From Alnus glutinosa (Eukaryota; Streptophyta; Magnoliopsida; Fagales; Betulaceae): DNA of 64,000 nt. Below are positions 1-10,352 of this stretch, piece by piece. The position numbers and the translations under genes are program-made. Below the pieces are notes generated by a model that did no database searches, was not told the DNA's origin, and worked only from the letters and a program-made list of their open reading frames with translations. Where the stretch lies: positions 19,797,124-19,861,123 of the forward strand of contig NC_084898.1 in assembly GCF_958979055.1 (NCBI RefSeq), given 5' to 3'. The stretch's first letter is position 1, and each line of letters starts with the position of its first letter.

Positions 1-394
1 TTCTGCTCTCATGTTACTCTACTTCTGTCATAATAAATAAATAAACATAAAATTTTAAGTGGATTCAATCAAACAGAATTCTGCTGCCATAACAAATAGA
101 TTAACATGATCAGATAAACAGATTAAGGAATAAACTCTTTCCAAGGGCAAACATGCAACTTTTAAAAGAAGTCATTGATTAACAAAAGAGAACCTTTGTT
201 AGAGCCAACTGAGTCAACTGACCAGAACCTTGGATGCAGTATACAAAAACCATCAGAAGTTAAACTACCCAAAACAATGAAAGGTGCCCAAAATAACAAC
301 CTTGGACCAAAAGCTGGTTATTCTAAGCTTTCAAAGCATCCAAGTATCCAAGTTTTTTAAACTCCCATGACATTGAACAAATTCAGTGGCTTTC
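1..394. other. 3' flank of F-box copy A; no gene seen
   Basis: AT-rich sequence without a convincing reading frame. From about 151 it matches the flank downstream of F-box copy B (from about 13578), so it belongs to the duplicated F-box unit and probably holds the 3' UTR and downstream flank of the minus-strand gene. Confidence 0.6.
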
Positions 395-1445
395 CTATGG
401 CGAAGTATAAAAGCCCGACGCCAGATTGCTAATTTTTTCCACCAAAATGAGAGGTTTGACTTCTTCTCGCAGCTCGAATTTTGCACACCTGTAAAGTTTT
501 GTTAGAAGAACATTAGAGGGCCTGATCCTCTGTAAAATAAACTAAAACAAACAAATTATTCTTTAACAGATAAGCTTAAGAGCATGGACGCAACACCAAC
601 TAGTCTCCACTCCAAAAACTAAAATCTTGTAAACATTACAAACCTAAAACATATCACATGCAACTATCCCATGTCTCCATAGCAAACCTCCACCAATGCA
701 ACAATGTTCCTAAACCCTCTCAGTCATTAATCAACAGAGAGTAAAGTTGTTTTTTTATTGCATACAAAATCAGAAAAAAAAAAAAATGCAGCTTAAAGTT
801 TAACATATCATGTCATTATTGATCTTGATTAATCCGAGGTTAAAGCAGATATTCAATGCAAAACAGCAAAATTTTACCTTGATTTGACATTCAGCACCTC
901 TACATTGTCTCCCATCACAGCATCCTTGAGCGAACTGAGGCTAGGAATACAAACAACTGCCTCAAAGCTTGATTCACTTCCACGAATCTTAAAATACTTG
1001 TGTTCTTCTCTTGAAGGGTCATAATAAAGCAGGTAGTTGCGAGCATGGTACATCAGTATTGCTCCATTCTTAAACTGCTTCAATGGATGATATAAGCCAT
1101 GAGGCCATCGATGTTCAGTCTCAGTATTAATATGAAACACTTTACTCCAAGATTCTTGGACCCCATGCTTCTTCATCGTCCATATGCAAACACAGCCAAA
1201 CTCAGCAGCATCACATATGCAGAGATGACCATTTAAAACACCCATGCTTATGAGATTTATATTCTGTCCACCAGAGCTGTTATACTTATCTGGGGGAGCT
1301 GGAATTAATTGGAATTGCTCGTTATAAAGATCAAAAGAAACAATTTTGGAATCCGCCTTCCTGAATTGAGGACGAAACCAATGAACTGCTCCATTCAGGT
1401 AGGTGGGAAATTTTATTCCATGTAGCATGAAGGGAGTATATGCCA
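395..1445 (-). pseudogene. F-box copy A, 3' half (end of exon 1, intron, exon 2)
   Basis: This is the C-terminal half of an F-box/FBA gene whose other half lies at 7657-8490, beyond a copia insertion. Exon 1 resumes at 1445 and runs to 878, where the donor is AAG|GTAAAA. Exon 2 is 488-395 with acceptor ACAG|GTGTGC, and the split codon joins in phase. Exon 2 codes for a Lys/Glu-rich tail beginning CAKFELREEVKPL and stops five codons earlier than in copy B. The exon 1 part carries the end of the F-box-associated (FBA) domain, with motifs such as LNGAVHWFRP and YDPSREEHKYFKIRG. If the element and one copy of its 5-bp target duplication are ignored, the two halves give 1491 coding bases without frameshift or stop (496 codons plus stop). 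The gene was therefore intact until the insertion. This half has no promoter of its own. Confidence 0.9.
1441..1445 (+). repeat. Target-site duplication TGCCA, left copy
   Basis: TGCCA stands just before the 5' LTR and again just after the 3' LTR at 7657-7661. F-box copy B has a single copy at the matching place. Five bases is the usual duplication for copia integrases. Confidence 0.9.
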
Positions 1446-1765
1446 TATTGGATTAGATAACGTAGAAGACTTATCGGCTAGTGATAACACCGAAGTATTC
1501 GAGTTAGAATAGGGTTCTTTCTCTGTTGATAAACTCTAGACTAGTTGAGTTGTGTTCAACTAGGTCTCTAGAGTTATACTAGACTAGTTGAGTTGTTATA
1601 AACTAGGTCTCTAGAGATATAAGATAACTTAGAGAGTTTGTGTTTTAGTCAAATACATGTAAATCACATCTAGAGTTTATCTAGATGATTCGGTTCTCTA
1701 TATAAACAAACACACTGCAGTACATTAAGGTATGCAGATTATTCCAAACATCATGTAATTCTATA
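1446..1765 (+). repeat. Copia-1 5' LTR
   Basis: Begins TATTGG and ends TCTATA, directly followed by the primer site. It contains two imperfect copies of a block with CTAGACTAGTTGAG and CTAGGTCTCTAGAG, and a TATATAAA box near 1698. Confidence 0.92.
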
Positions 1766-1779
1766 TGGTATCAGAGCCA
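1766..1779 (+). other. Copia-1 primer binding site (tRNA-iMet type)
   Basis: TGGTATCAGAGCCA lies immediately after the LTR. This is the usual plant copia primer site, complementary to the 3' end of initiator tRNA-Met. Confidence 0.88.
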
Positions 1780-1796
1780 TTGAAAGACAAACGTCT

Positions 1797-2268
1797 ATGG
1801 CTATCCCAACTTCTGAAACCGAATCCACCCAAACCTCAAACCCACCTCCTCTCTCCATCACGGTTACCCCTTCTGCACCATTACCACATATCCAAAATGT
1901 TCATCATCATATCTCCGAAAAACTCACCCAAGAAAACTATATCCTATGGCAATTTCTTATGGTTCCTTTTCTAGAAGGCCAAAACTTGTTCGGTTATGTT
2001 GATGGCACAATTCCGCAACCTCCCAAGCTTATTCCTGATAGTACCTCTGGTCTTCTCATTCCCAATCCTGCTCACTTATCCTGGTTTCATCAAGATCGAA
2101 TGATCTTTAGTGCAATTATTTCCACCCTGTCCGTTGACACCCTACCCCATGTAATCGGCCTCACTACATCTCGTGATGTCTGGACTACATTGGAAACATT
2201 ATTTGCTGCTCAGTCTCAATCTCGTATTCTCCAACTTAAGCAGCAGCTCTCAAATCTGAAGAAAGGTG
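1797..2268 (+). pseudogene. Copia-1 gag, truncated, plus strand
   Basis: Opens at ATG 1797 and codes for about 157 residues of a copia Gag (UBN2-like N-terminal region with LTQENYILWQ and DVWTTLETLF) before the frame runs into inverted sequence at 2269. The same protein is present, longer, on the minus strand at 4313-3534. The zinc knuckle and protease are missing, so no working capsid protein is expected from it. Confidence 0.88.
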
Positions 2269-2310
2269 ATATACTATTTACTGCAGACCAATCCTATTTA
2301 CTGCAGACCA
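2269..2310. repeat. Junction filler with a templated direct repeat
   Basis: Between the plus-strand gag (last matching base 2268) and the inverted pol (first matching base 2297) lie 28 extra bases. They include CTATTTACTGCAGACCA at 2274-2290, repeated exactly at 2294-2310 across the start of the inverted segment. Such templated filler is typical of end-joining repair of a double-strand break. Confidence 0.8.
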
Positions 2311-3533
2311 GTGAGAGTCCCTAGGATCTTGCATAAACTGTGAGACTTTGTTGACGGCGAAAGCAATGTCAGGTCGAGTGAGAGATAGATATTGAAGAGA
2401 CCCTACTGTGCTCCGATATGAGGTTGGGTCTGTGATAGTTGATCCTTCAAACCGACTGAGAGTGGTTGAGGCCGATAAGGGAGTAGATATCGGTTTGGCA
2501 AGGAGCATATTTGTCTTTGTGAGAAGATCATGGATGTATCTTTGTTGTGAAAGATGAAGACCATCCGGGTGCCATGTAGCTTCAACACCAAGAAAGAAAT
2601 TGAGACGACCGAGATCCTTGAGTGCAAAGGAGTCGTGAAGATCTGTGATGAGCTAAGATATGGTGTCTGGATGGGAGCCGGTAATGATGATGTCGTCAAC
2701 GTATATGAGCACAAAGATAGTGATTCCTTTAGCATTGTAGATAAACAACGATGAGTCTGACTTGGAGCTTGTAAATTTCAGATCAATCAACCGAGCACTT
2801 AGACGCGAAAACCACGCACGTGGTGCTTGTTTTAAGCCATAGATGGCTTTATGTAGCTTGCAAACAGCAGCTGGATATTGAGGATGCTGAAATCCAGGGG
2901 GTTGAGCCATATATACAGTCTCTTGAAGAAGGCCATGGAGAAAGGCATTGCTGACATCTACTTGTCGAATCTCCCAACCTGCAGAAACAGCTATAGACAA
3001 CACAGTACGAATAGTGATAGGTTTAACCACTGGACTATAAGTTTCTGCAAAGTCAATCCCGGGTTGTTGATGAAACCCTTTGGCTACTAGACGAGCCTTG
3101 TAGCGTTCAATATCCCCATTAGCTTTCCTTTTAATCCTGAAAACCCATTTTGAACCAACGACATTCATTTGTGGGGAGAATGGAACAAGGGACCATGTTC
3201 CATTTTTGAGAAGAGCATCAAATTCGTTGTTCATTGCTGCACGCCACTCAGGATTTTTACTTGCTTGAGAATAGCAAGTGGGTTCATCTTCATGTGCTGC
3301 TATAGTGGCTGTAAGAGCTCGAGGAGGTGGATACTTCACTCTGCCATCAGTGAATGTGTAGGGTTTGTGAATCAAATTCTGAGACCGAGTGGTCATGCCA
3401 TGGACTCGAGCTGGAAGGATAGGCAGGGGTTCAGGTGAAGGAGTTGACTCGGAACTAGAGGGAGATTCAGAAGTGACTGTAGGTTGAAGAGGGGGAGAGG
3501 TAGTGAGAGGTTCTATGGGAGATGATGCAGAAG
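2297..3533 (-). pseudogene. Inverted copia pol fragment (spacer to reverse transcriptase)
   Basis: These 1237 bases are the reverse complement of 5545-6781, collinear without indels. They code on the minus strand for the spacer after integrase, the N-terminal and palm parts of reverse transcriptase ([20 protein letters not shown]) and the start of the connection to RNase H. One in-frame stop at 2650-2652 replaces a Gln codon of the plus copy, and an Ala replaces Val in the FAETYSPVV motif. It is open at both ends, with no integrase and no RNase H, so it is a non-functional fragment that forms the loop and second stem of the element's inverted structure. Confidence 0.9.
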
Positions 3534-4313
3534 AGAGCCCCGATTGTTCCGTGAATAGGATGGGTTCTGCCTTTGAGCCATGTTGGCAGTAGAGATGTTG
3601 ACTTCAAGTGCTGATTTGTGGGCTTCAAGACGCTGCTCATAGGACAACATGTAGCCATAGAGATCAGTGAGAGGGATCGAGTCTTGCCTTGTAGTGACAG
3701 AGGTAACAAGTGGGTCATAATCGACACCCAGGCCAGCAAGGATGTGGGAGATGAGTTCAGAATTGTCAATGGGCTTGCCAATAGCGGCCAGAAGATTGGC
3801 AAAGCCTTGAGCTTTCTGGAAATAGGCAGAGACAGATTGAGCACCTTTCTTCAGATTTGAGAGCTGCTGCTTAAGTTGGAGAATACGAGATTGAGACTGA
3901 GCAGCAAATAATGTTTCCAATGTAGTCCAGACATCACGAGATGTAGTGAGGCCGATTACATGGGGTAGGGTGTCAACGGACAGGGTGGAAATAATTGCAC
4001 TAAAGATCATTCGATCTTGATGAAACCAGGATAAGTGAGCAGGATTGGGAATGAGAAGACCAGAGGTACTATCAGGAATAAGCTTGGGAGGTTGCGGAAT
4101 TGTGCCATCAACATAACCGAACAAGTTTTGGCCTTCTAGAAAAGGAACCATAAGAAATTGCCATAGGATATAGTTTTCTTGGGTGAGTTTTTCGGAGATA
4201 TGATGATGAACATTTTGGATATGTGGTAATGGTGCAGAAGGGGTAACCGTGATGGAGAGAGGAGGTGGGTTTGAGGTTTGGGTGGATTCGGTTTCAGAAG
4301 TTGGGATAGCCAT
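3534..4313 (-). pseudogene. Inverted copia gag fragment
   Basis: Reads on the minus strand from ATG at 4313. The first 157 residues equal those of the plus-strand gag, followed by about 100 more (SAYFQKAQGFANLL, DPLVTSVTTR) that the plus copy has lost. It ends near an Asn/Arg-rich stretch (YSRNNRG), where it is joined directly to the pol spacer at 3533/3534. The zinc knuckle, protease and integrase have been deleted, so this inverted copy was itself a deletion derivative. Confidence 0.88.
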
Positions 4314-4331
4314 AGACGTTTGTCTTTCAAT

Positions 4332-4344
4332 GGCTCTGATACCA
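4332..4344 (-). other. Inverted primer binding site
   Basis: The reverse complement of TGGTATCAGAGCC lies next to the inverted LTR, confirming that this end is a true LTR-primer site junction in reverse orientation. Confidence 0.85.
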
Positions 4345-4645
4345 TATAGAATTACATGATGTTTGGAATAATCTGCATACCTTAATGTACTGCAGTGTGT
4401 TTGTTTATATAGAGAACCGAATCATCTAGATAAACTCTAGATGTGATTTACATGTATTTGACTAAAACACAAACTCTCTAAGTTATCTTATATCTCTAGA
4501 GACCTAGTTTATAACAACTCAACTAGTCTAGTATAACTCTAGAGACCTAGTTGAACACAACTCAACTAGTCTAGAGTTTATCAACAGAGAAAGAACCCTA
4601 TTCTAACTCGAATACTTCGGTGTTATCACTAGCCGATAAGTCTTC
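4345..4645 (-). repeat. Inverted, truncated third LTR of Copia-1
   Basis: Matches LTR positions 20-320 on the minus strand (301 bp). The outermost 19 bases are missing, and the sequence passes straight into integrase at 4646. With the gag next to it, it forms an 804-bp inverted arm (3842-4645) collinear with 1465-2268. Confidence 0.9.
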
Positions 4646-4652
4646 CTCCATA

Positions 4653-7403
4653 TGCTCTCCATGTCAACAAGGGAAAAGTCACCGTTTCCATTTTAGTTAT
4701 TCCCCTTCAATTTCAAATAGTCCTCTCCAATTGTTGTTTCTTGACGTTTGAGGCCCTGCCTCTGTAACTTCTGTAAACAACAACCGTTTTTATTTAAGTG
4801 TGGTTGATGATTTCAGCAAATATACATGGCTTTTCCCACTTGCATCTAAATCTGAAGTTTGTGCAACCTTTCTTCGTTTCAAACAACTTGTTGAAACATT
4901 CTTTAACACTAAAATCAAATCGGTTCAAAGTGATAATGGTGGTGAATTCCTCCCACTTCAAAAATCCCTCAATTCCATGGGAGTTTCTTATAGGCTAAGC
5001 TGTCCTTACACCCATCATCAAATGGGAACCGTCGAAAGAAAACATCGCCACATAGTTGAAACTGGATTATCTCTTCTTGCTACGGCTAGTGTTCCATTCA
5101 CCTTTTGGGATACAGCCTTTGAAACAGCAACCTACCTCATCAATCGACTTCCCTCTAAAATCACCAAGAAAAAGTCTCCTTATGAGTGTCTATTTCATAG
5201 CATTCCCGATTACAAATACTTGAAAATTTTTGGTTGTGAATGCTGGCCATTTCTTCGACCATATAACTCCTCCAAACTTTCCTTTCGTTCCTCCTCTTGC
5301 GTGTTTATTGGATATAGCAAAAACCATCTTGGCTATAAATGCCTTCATATTCCTTCCGGTAAAGTTTACATTGCAAGACACGTTGTCTTCAATGAAAATA
5401 GTTTTCCATTCTTAACTTCCAAGTTAAACACCTCCTCCTCCTCTCCTCAGATATCTTCATCTCTATTGGTTCCTTATGTCCCCTCATCAATTCCTCCAAC
5501 CTCTAGTTCCTCTCAGAATTCACCCAGTATTCCTCCTTCATCAACTTCTGCATCATCTCCCATAGAACCTCTCACTACCTCTCCCCCTCTTCAACCTACA
5601 GTCACTTCTGAATCTCCCTCTAGTTCCGAGTCAACTCCTTCACCTGAACCCCTGTCTATCCTTCCAGCTCGAGTCCATGGCATGACCACTCGGTCTCAGA
5701 ATTTGATTCACAAACCCTACACATTCACTGATGGCAGAGTGAAGTATCCACCTCCTCGAGCTCTTACAGCCACTATAGCAGCACATGAAGATGAACCCAC
5801 TTGCTATTCTCAAGCAAGTAAAAATCCTGAGTGGCGTGCAGCAATGAACAACGAATTTGATGCTCTTCTCAAAAATGGAACATGGTCCCTTGTTCCATTC
5901 TCCCCACAAATGAATGTCGTTGGTTCAAAATGGGTTTTCAGGATTAAAAGGAAAGCTAATGGGGATATTGAACGCTACAAGGCTCGTTTAGTAGCCAAAG
6001 GGTTTCATCAACAACCTGGGATTGACTTTGTAGAAACTTATAGTCCAGTGGTTAAACCTATCACTATTCGTACTGTGTTGTCTATAGCTGTTTCTGCAGG
6101 TTGGGAGATTCGACAAGTAGATGTCAGCAATGCCTTTCTCCATGGCCTTCTTCAAGAGACTGTATATATGGCTCAACCCCCTGGATTTCAGCATCCTCAA
6201 TATCCAGCTGCTGTTTGCAAGCTACATAAAGCCATCTATGGCTTAAAACAAGCACCACGTGCGTGGTTTTCGCGTCTAAGTGCTCGGTTGATTGATCTGA
6301 AATTTACAAGCTCCAAGTCAGACTCATCGTTGTTTATCTACAATGCTAAAGGAATCACTATCTTTGTGCTCATATACGTTGACGACATCATCATTACCGG
6401 CTCCCATCCAGACACCATATCTCAGCTCATCACAGATCTTCACGACTCCTTTGCACTCAAGGATCTCGGTCGTCTCAATTTCTTTCTTGGTGTTGAAGCT
6501 ACATGGCACCCGGATGGTCTTCATCTTTCACAACAAAGATACATCCATGATCTTCTCACAAAGACAAATATGCTCCTTGCCAAACCGATATCTACTCCCT
6601 TATCGGCCTCAACCACTCTCAGTCGGTTTGAAGGATCAACTATCACAGACCCAACCTCATATCGGAGCACAGTAGGGTCTCTTCAATATCTATCTCTCAC
6701 TCGACCTGACATTGCTTTCGCCGTCAACAAAGTCTCACAGTTTATGCAAGATCCTAGGGACTCTCACTGGTCTGCAGTAAAGCGCATCCTGCGCTACCTG
6801 AAATCCACAATCTCTCATACATTTTGCATTCACAAGAACTCCTCCAAGCAACTCACTGCCTACTCAGATTCAGATTGGGCCAGCTGTCCAGATGACAGGC
6901 GTTCCACCTCCGGCTATTGTGTTCTCCTTGGGAAAAATATTCTTTCATGGAGCTCCAAGAAGCAACCAACAGTTTCACGCTCCAGTACTGAATCTGAGTA
7001 CAAAGCTATTGCCAATGCAGCTGCTGAATTAACATGGATTCAAACTCTACTTCATGAACTTGGTGTTACATCTCCTACGCAACCAGTATTGTATTGTGAT
7101 AACATTGGTGCCACCTACCTAGTCTCAAATCCTATCTATCATGCTCGCACAAAGCATATAGAAATTGACTATCATTTCGTCCGGGATATGGTTGCCAAGA
7201 AGACTCTACAAGTTTGCTTCATCTCTGGGAAAGATCAGCTAGCCGACATCCTTACAAAGTCCCTTGCTGCTGCCAGATTCCACATGCTTCGATCCAACCT
7301 CAACGTGCAACTTCCCACGTCGAGTTTGAGGGGGCGTATTGGATTAGATAACATAGAAGACTTATCGGCTAGTGATAACACCGAAGTATTCGAGTTAGAA
7401 TAG
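4653..7403 (+). pseudogene. Copia-1 pol: integrase, reverse transcriptase, RNase H
   Basis: The frame opens in the integrase zinc finger (CSPCQQGKSHR at 4653) and carries the integrase core (VVDDFSKYTW, SDNGGEF), the spacer, reverse transcriptase ([20 protein letters not shown]) and RNase H (SSKKQPTVSRSSTESEYKA). It reads through the purine tract into the 3' LTR and stops at 7403. One stop, TGA at 4749-4751, replaces the Trp of the DVWGPA motif and looks like a G-to-A change. Downstream of it the frame is open for almost 2.7 kb. Gag C-terminus, protease and the first His-containing part of the zinc finger are absent. It cannot act alone, but reverse transcriptase and RNase H look undamaged. 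Confidence 0.92.
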
Positions 7404-7656
7404 GGTTCTTTCTCTGTTGATAAACTCTAGACTAGTTGAGTTGTGTTCAACTAGGTCTCTAGAGTTATACTAGACTAGTTGAGTTGTTATAAACTAGGTC
7501 TCTAGAGATATAAGATAACTTAGAGAGTTTGTGTTTTAGTCAAATACATGTAAATCACATCTAGAGTTTATCTAGATGATTCGGTTCTCTATATAAACAA
7601 ACACACTGCAGTACATTAAGGTATGCAGATTATTCCAAACATCATGTAATTCTATA
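7337..7656 (+). repeat. Copia-1 3' LTR
   Basis: 320 bp, same as the 5' LTR except for one base seen. It is preceded by a purine tract (GAGTTTGAGGGGG) and followed by the TGCCA target duplication. A transcript starting here would run antisense into the F-box exon. Confidence 0.92.
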
Positions 7657-8490
7657 TGCCACACTTCTCCACGATCTAGTCCCAAGTGTGTGTATCTCAG
7701 CCACCTTATCGTCATACAGATACTCTTTCGTCCCACTAATGGGATAACAAATCTGTGGAGTGAAAATTCTTATCACCTTATATTGTTTAGTTCTTGGACT
7801 GAAGCCCAGACAAGAATCAATCTTCTCTCTAGGTTTCTTAACCTTGCTTGCTTCTGGAAGTTTGATAAATTCTCCAGTCATTGGATTGCATACAACAACA
7901 GGGTTGTTTTGTTTGGGTTCAGACAAACAAAGCAACCCTTCACACGGGTTCACTATGCCAAACTTGTGGTCTTTGGGGTTTTTTGAGGTAATAAAACACT
8001 TCTTCTTGCTTACTCCACCTTTAGGATTAAGCTTCACACTGGAAGTGGCATCATCTCTGCTGTTGAGTACCATCTTGGCATCACGTAATGGAAGCTTAAG
8101 TTTGGTGTCAAGTTCCATGTTTACATGAAGGTCACACTGAGGGCAACCGGCATCACAAAATGAACACCCCAGATCGAAATTTTCATGTTCAAGCTCAACA
8201 AGGTGGATGGTTCTTGAAATACGTTTAGGGTCATTGGTTCGAATCAGGAGACAAGCACGTGCTTTTCTAGAGTACAACTTAGCAAATTCAGAACTGGATA
8301 TACGATTGCGCCAAGGTTTGCATACGCACCTGCAAGTGAGAATTGTCTTCATGGGAAGTTGAAGCAGAATTGTGAGAAAGATGGGTTCTGGGAGATCTGT
8401 TATGCTTCGAATTCCTTCATTGGCAACATCCTCTGCTTCCTTGTCGCCATTTTGGGCATCAGAGGCTGTTGAACTTCTTTTTCTTTTCAT
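7657..8490 (-). pseudogene. F-box copy A, 5' half (F-box domain half)
   Basis: Starts at ATG 8490 with the same N-terminus as copy B (MKRKRSSTASDAQNGDKEA). It carries the F-box (residues about 30-75), the Cys cluster and the first part of the FBA domain. At 7657 it meets the copia 3' LTR in the motif HTLGTRSWRSVA, adds four LTR-coded residues and stops at 7642, giving a 282-residue truncated product. It has two more residues than copy B near KEYLYDDK. The F-box could still bind the SKP1 adaptor, but the substrate-binding half is cut off. The natural continuation lies at 1445-395. Whether the truncated mRNA is stable is unknown. Confidence 0.9.
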
Positions 8491-9841
8491 GGCTATTACA
8501 TACGAACATAGGTTGGAGGGTAAGTAGATAACAAATTACACTAAAAGAGTTTTTTATATTGACAACTTTAATTGATTATCTACCCAAATATACAGTAATG
8601 CATTAATCAACCACCTTAACTGAGAAACTAAATTTCCTCAACCCTGTTTGTTTAAGCGTAAAATGCTTTTTGTCCGTGAGACAGGGATAGATGATGAAGA
8701 TGAGTGGCAAAGAAAGAGAGGGGTGAGATTAAAAATCAAGTGCAATCATTTGTTTATATTGCTTACAATTCTGACTTGTGAGGTTCACTTGCTAAGACAG
8801 TTAAGTCCCATAAGAGGCACTCTTACAATAGCCCGTATAGAGGTGTTGGATAGCAGTGAAAAATGATTTACGTAGAAGCATAGAACATTTTACGTACAAT
8901 GAAGGTTATTTTTCTTAACCAACTAAAAACATTATCAAGTTGACCAATATTTTACACTAAGCTGACACTCAAACATTATCACATTAACCCTAAGATCAAC
9001 TCGACAAAAATTCAGCTCAAACTCATTTACACCGGAATAACTTAACTAGGTCCACTAGTAAATCAATCCCATGAATCAAAAAAACTTGAAAAATACTTTG
9101 CATGGATTTCCCATTTCTTGAATCATGGAAGTAACAGCAAGAAAACTCGAACACAGCAGCAGAAACCAAAATCGACTTTAAACAATTAAATACATCACAA
9201 AGCTCACCTAATAATCAGTTTGGTCGTCAAAAAACAAATTAGAAAATACAATTAAAAAAAAGAAGAAGAAAGAAAAGAGAAACTCAGAACCCCAGTAACC
9301 AAGTTCCAAGTTCTCTTTTTCATGATACATTTTCACATAAACCAAACAGAACAAACTAGTATTTTATTTTATAAAGAAAAAAGAACACTTACTTAAACCC
9401 CTTAACTTATATCTTTTTGCAATCTTTCTTCCAAAATTTAAAAGCTCTCAATTTAATGTATTTAATTTTTATTCTTTTTTTCAATTTCTTCCGTTTTGTT
9501 AGGGTTTTAAGGTTAAATCAAATGGTAAAAGTGTAAAATAACCCTTATCTTACTCCTATAAATTTTATAAAATTACCCTTAAATTACAATTATTATTATT
9601 ATTTTTTTTAAAAAAATGTAATTTAAACTTTGAGAGAAATTTACAAAAGTGACGACAGTTCAATAAGTTAAAGTAAAGTTCCCCTTTCGAAAACAACGAA
9701 AAAACGACATATTTACTACTTTCCCCTCTTTTTCCTCTTTGTTCTGCCGAAAAGGAAATTAATTTCAAGCGCATTTAGCAAACAATAACGTTAAGACATT
9801 TTCATTGCCCTCTCTCATTCAACCATGCACGATTGAAAAAA

Positions 9842-9874
<33 letters not shown>

Positions 9875-10120
9875 GAAAAGAAAATGTGCTTGAGGTTTGA
9901 AATTGTGAATATAGATAAAGATCCAATGAGAAATATGTTGAGATAACATAAATGAGAGAAAATACCTGTCTCAGAAATCTCTGTCACCATGAAAGAGAGA
10001 GAGATGGAAAAACGATGGGGGTTACTTTTGGGGTAGCGATGGCAAGAACTGAGCACGGAAAGTTGGGCGCGGGAAACTAAGCGCCAACAGAGAAGAACGT
10101 TTCAGTTGGCAAATAGCCTT
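8491..10120 (-). promoter_or_regulatory. Upstream block of F-box copy A
   Basis: No gene is seen. The block is repeated upstream of copies B (15696-17300) and C (52287-53180) and as orphans (19960-21567, 43810-44857), so it is probably leader and promoter. Near 10010-9966, reading on the minus strand, a short Met frame ends at a donor-like AGACAG|GTATTT. In copy B the same frame is closed, so this is more likely a non-coding 5' exon than a coding one. An E2F-type motif lies at 10069-10076. A poly-A run and AAAAG repeats lie at about 9836-9885. Confidence 0.45.
10069..10076 (-). promoter_or_regulatory. E2F-type site TTTCCCGC
   Basis: TTTCCCGC on the minus strand fits the consensus TTTSSCGC. 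It is kept upstream of copies B and C but changed in the orphan block near 21540. Confidence 0.35.
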
Positions 10121-10156
10121 TTATATTTTTGTGGTTTTGGCCGGAGGGTAACGTCT

Positions 10157-10352
10157 GTTACACGTGTAATTTTACATGTGATATAAACGCTCATCAAATA
10201 TCTATTAGATAATGAGATTATTTTTAAAATTATTATTTGATTAAATTTATAATTTGATCAATTATACATTAAATGATAATTTTAAAAACTACCTTATTAT
10301 TTGATGAATATTTGATGAATATTTATATCACATATAAAATTACTCATGTTAC
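10157..10352. repeat. AT-rich foldback repeat
   Basis: Two inverted arms of about 80 bp: the left arm begins GTTACACGTGTAATTTTACA and the right arm ends with a diverged complement of it. Related foldbacks lie at about 17388-17545 and 53255-53390, each just beyond an F-box upstream block. Confidence 0.6.

Larger units (their letters stand above)
1446..7656 (+). mobile_element. Rearranged Ty1/copia element (Copia-1) inside F-box copy A
   Basis: A 6.2-kb LTR retrotransposon with 320-bp LTRs (1446-1765 and 7337-7656), a 5-bp target duplication, a tRNA-iMet type primer site and a purine tract before the 3' LTR. The domain order in pol is integrase, reverse transcriptase, RNase H, which defines Ty1/copia. 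The two LTRs differ at one base that I can find (1462 versus 7353), so insertion was recent. Inside, bases 2269-4645 are an inverted, internally deleted copy of the same family, holding LTR, primer site, gag and part of pol on the minus strand. It replaces the 3' part of gag, the protease and the start of integrase of the plus-strand copy. The element is therefore defective for Gag-protease. Its LTR promoter (TATATAAA near 1698) may still work. Confidence 0.93.

Noticed and set aside
2653..3396. Independent second retrotransposon on the minus strand
   Set aside because: It is collinear with the plus-strand copy and lacks complete LTR ends and a target duplication, so it is treated as an internal inverted segment.
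9802..10056. Possible small protein starting MVTEISETG upstream of F-box A
   Set aside because: The same frame has a stop in copy B and differs in the other blocks, so it is better explained as a non-coding leader exon.
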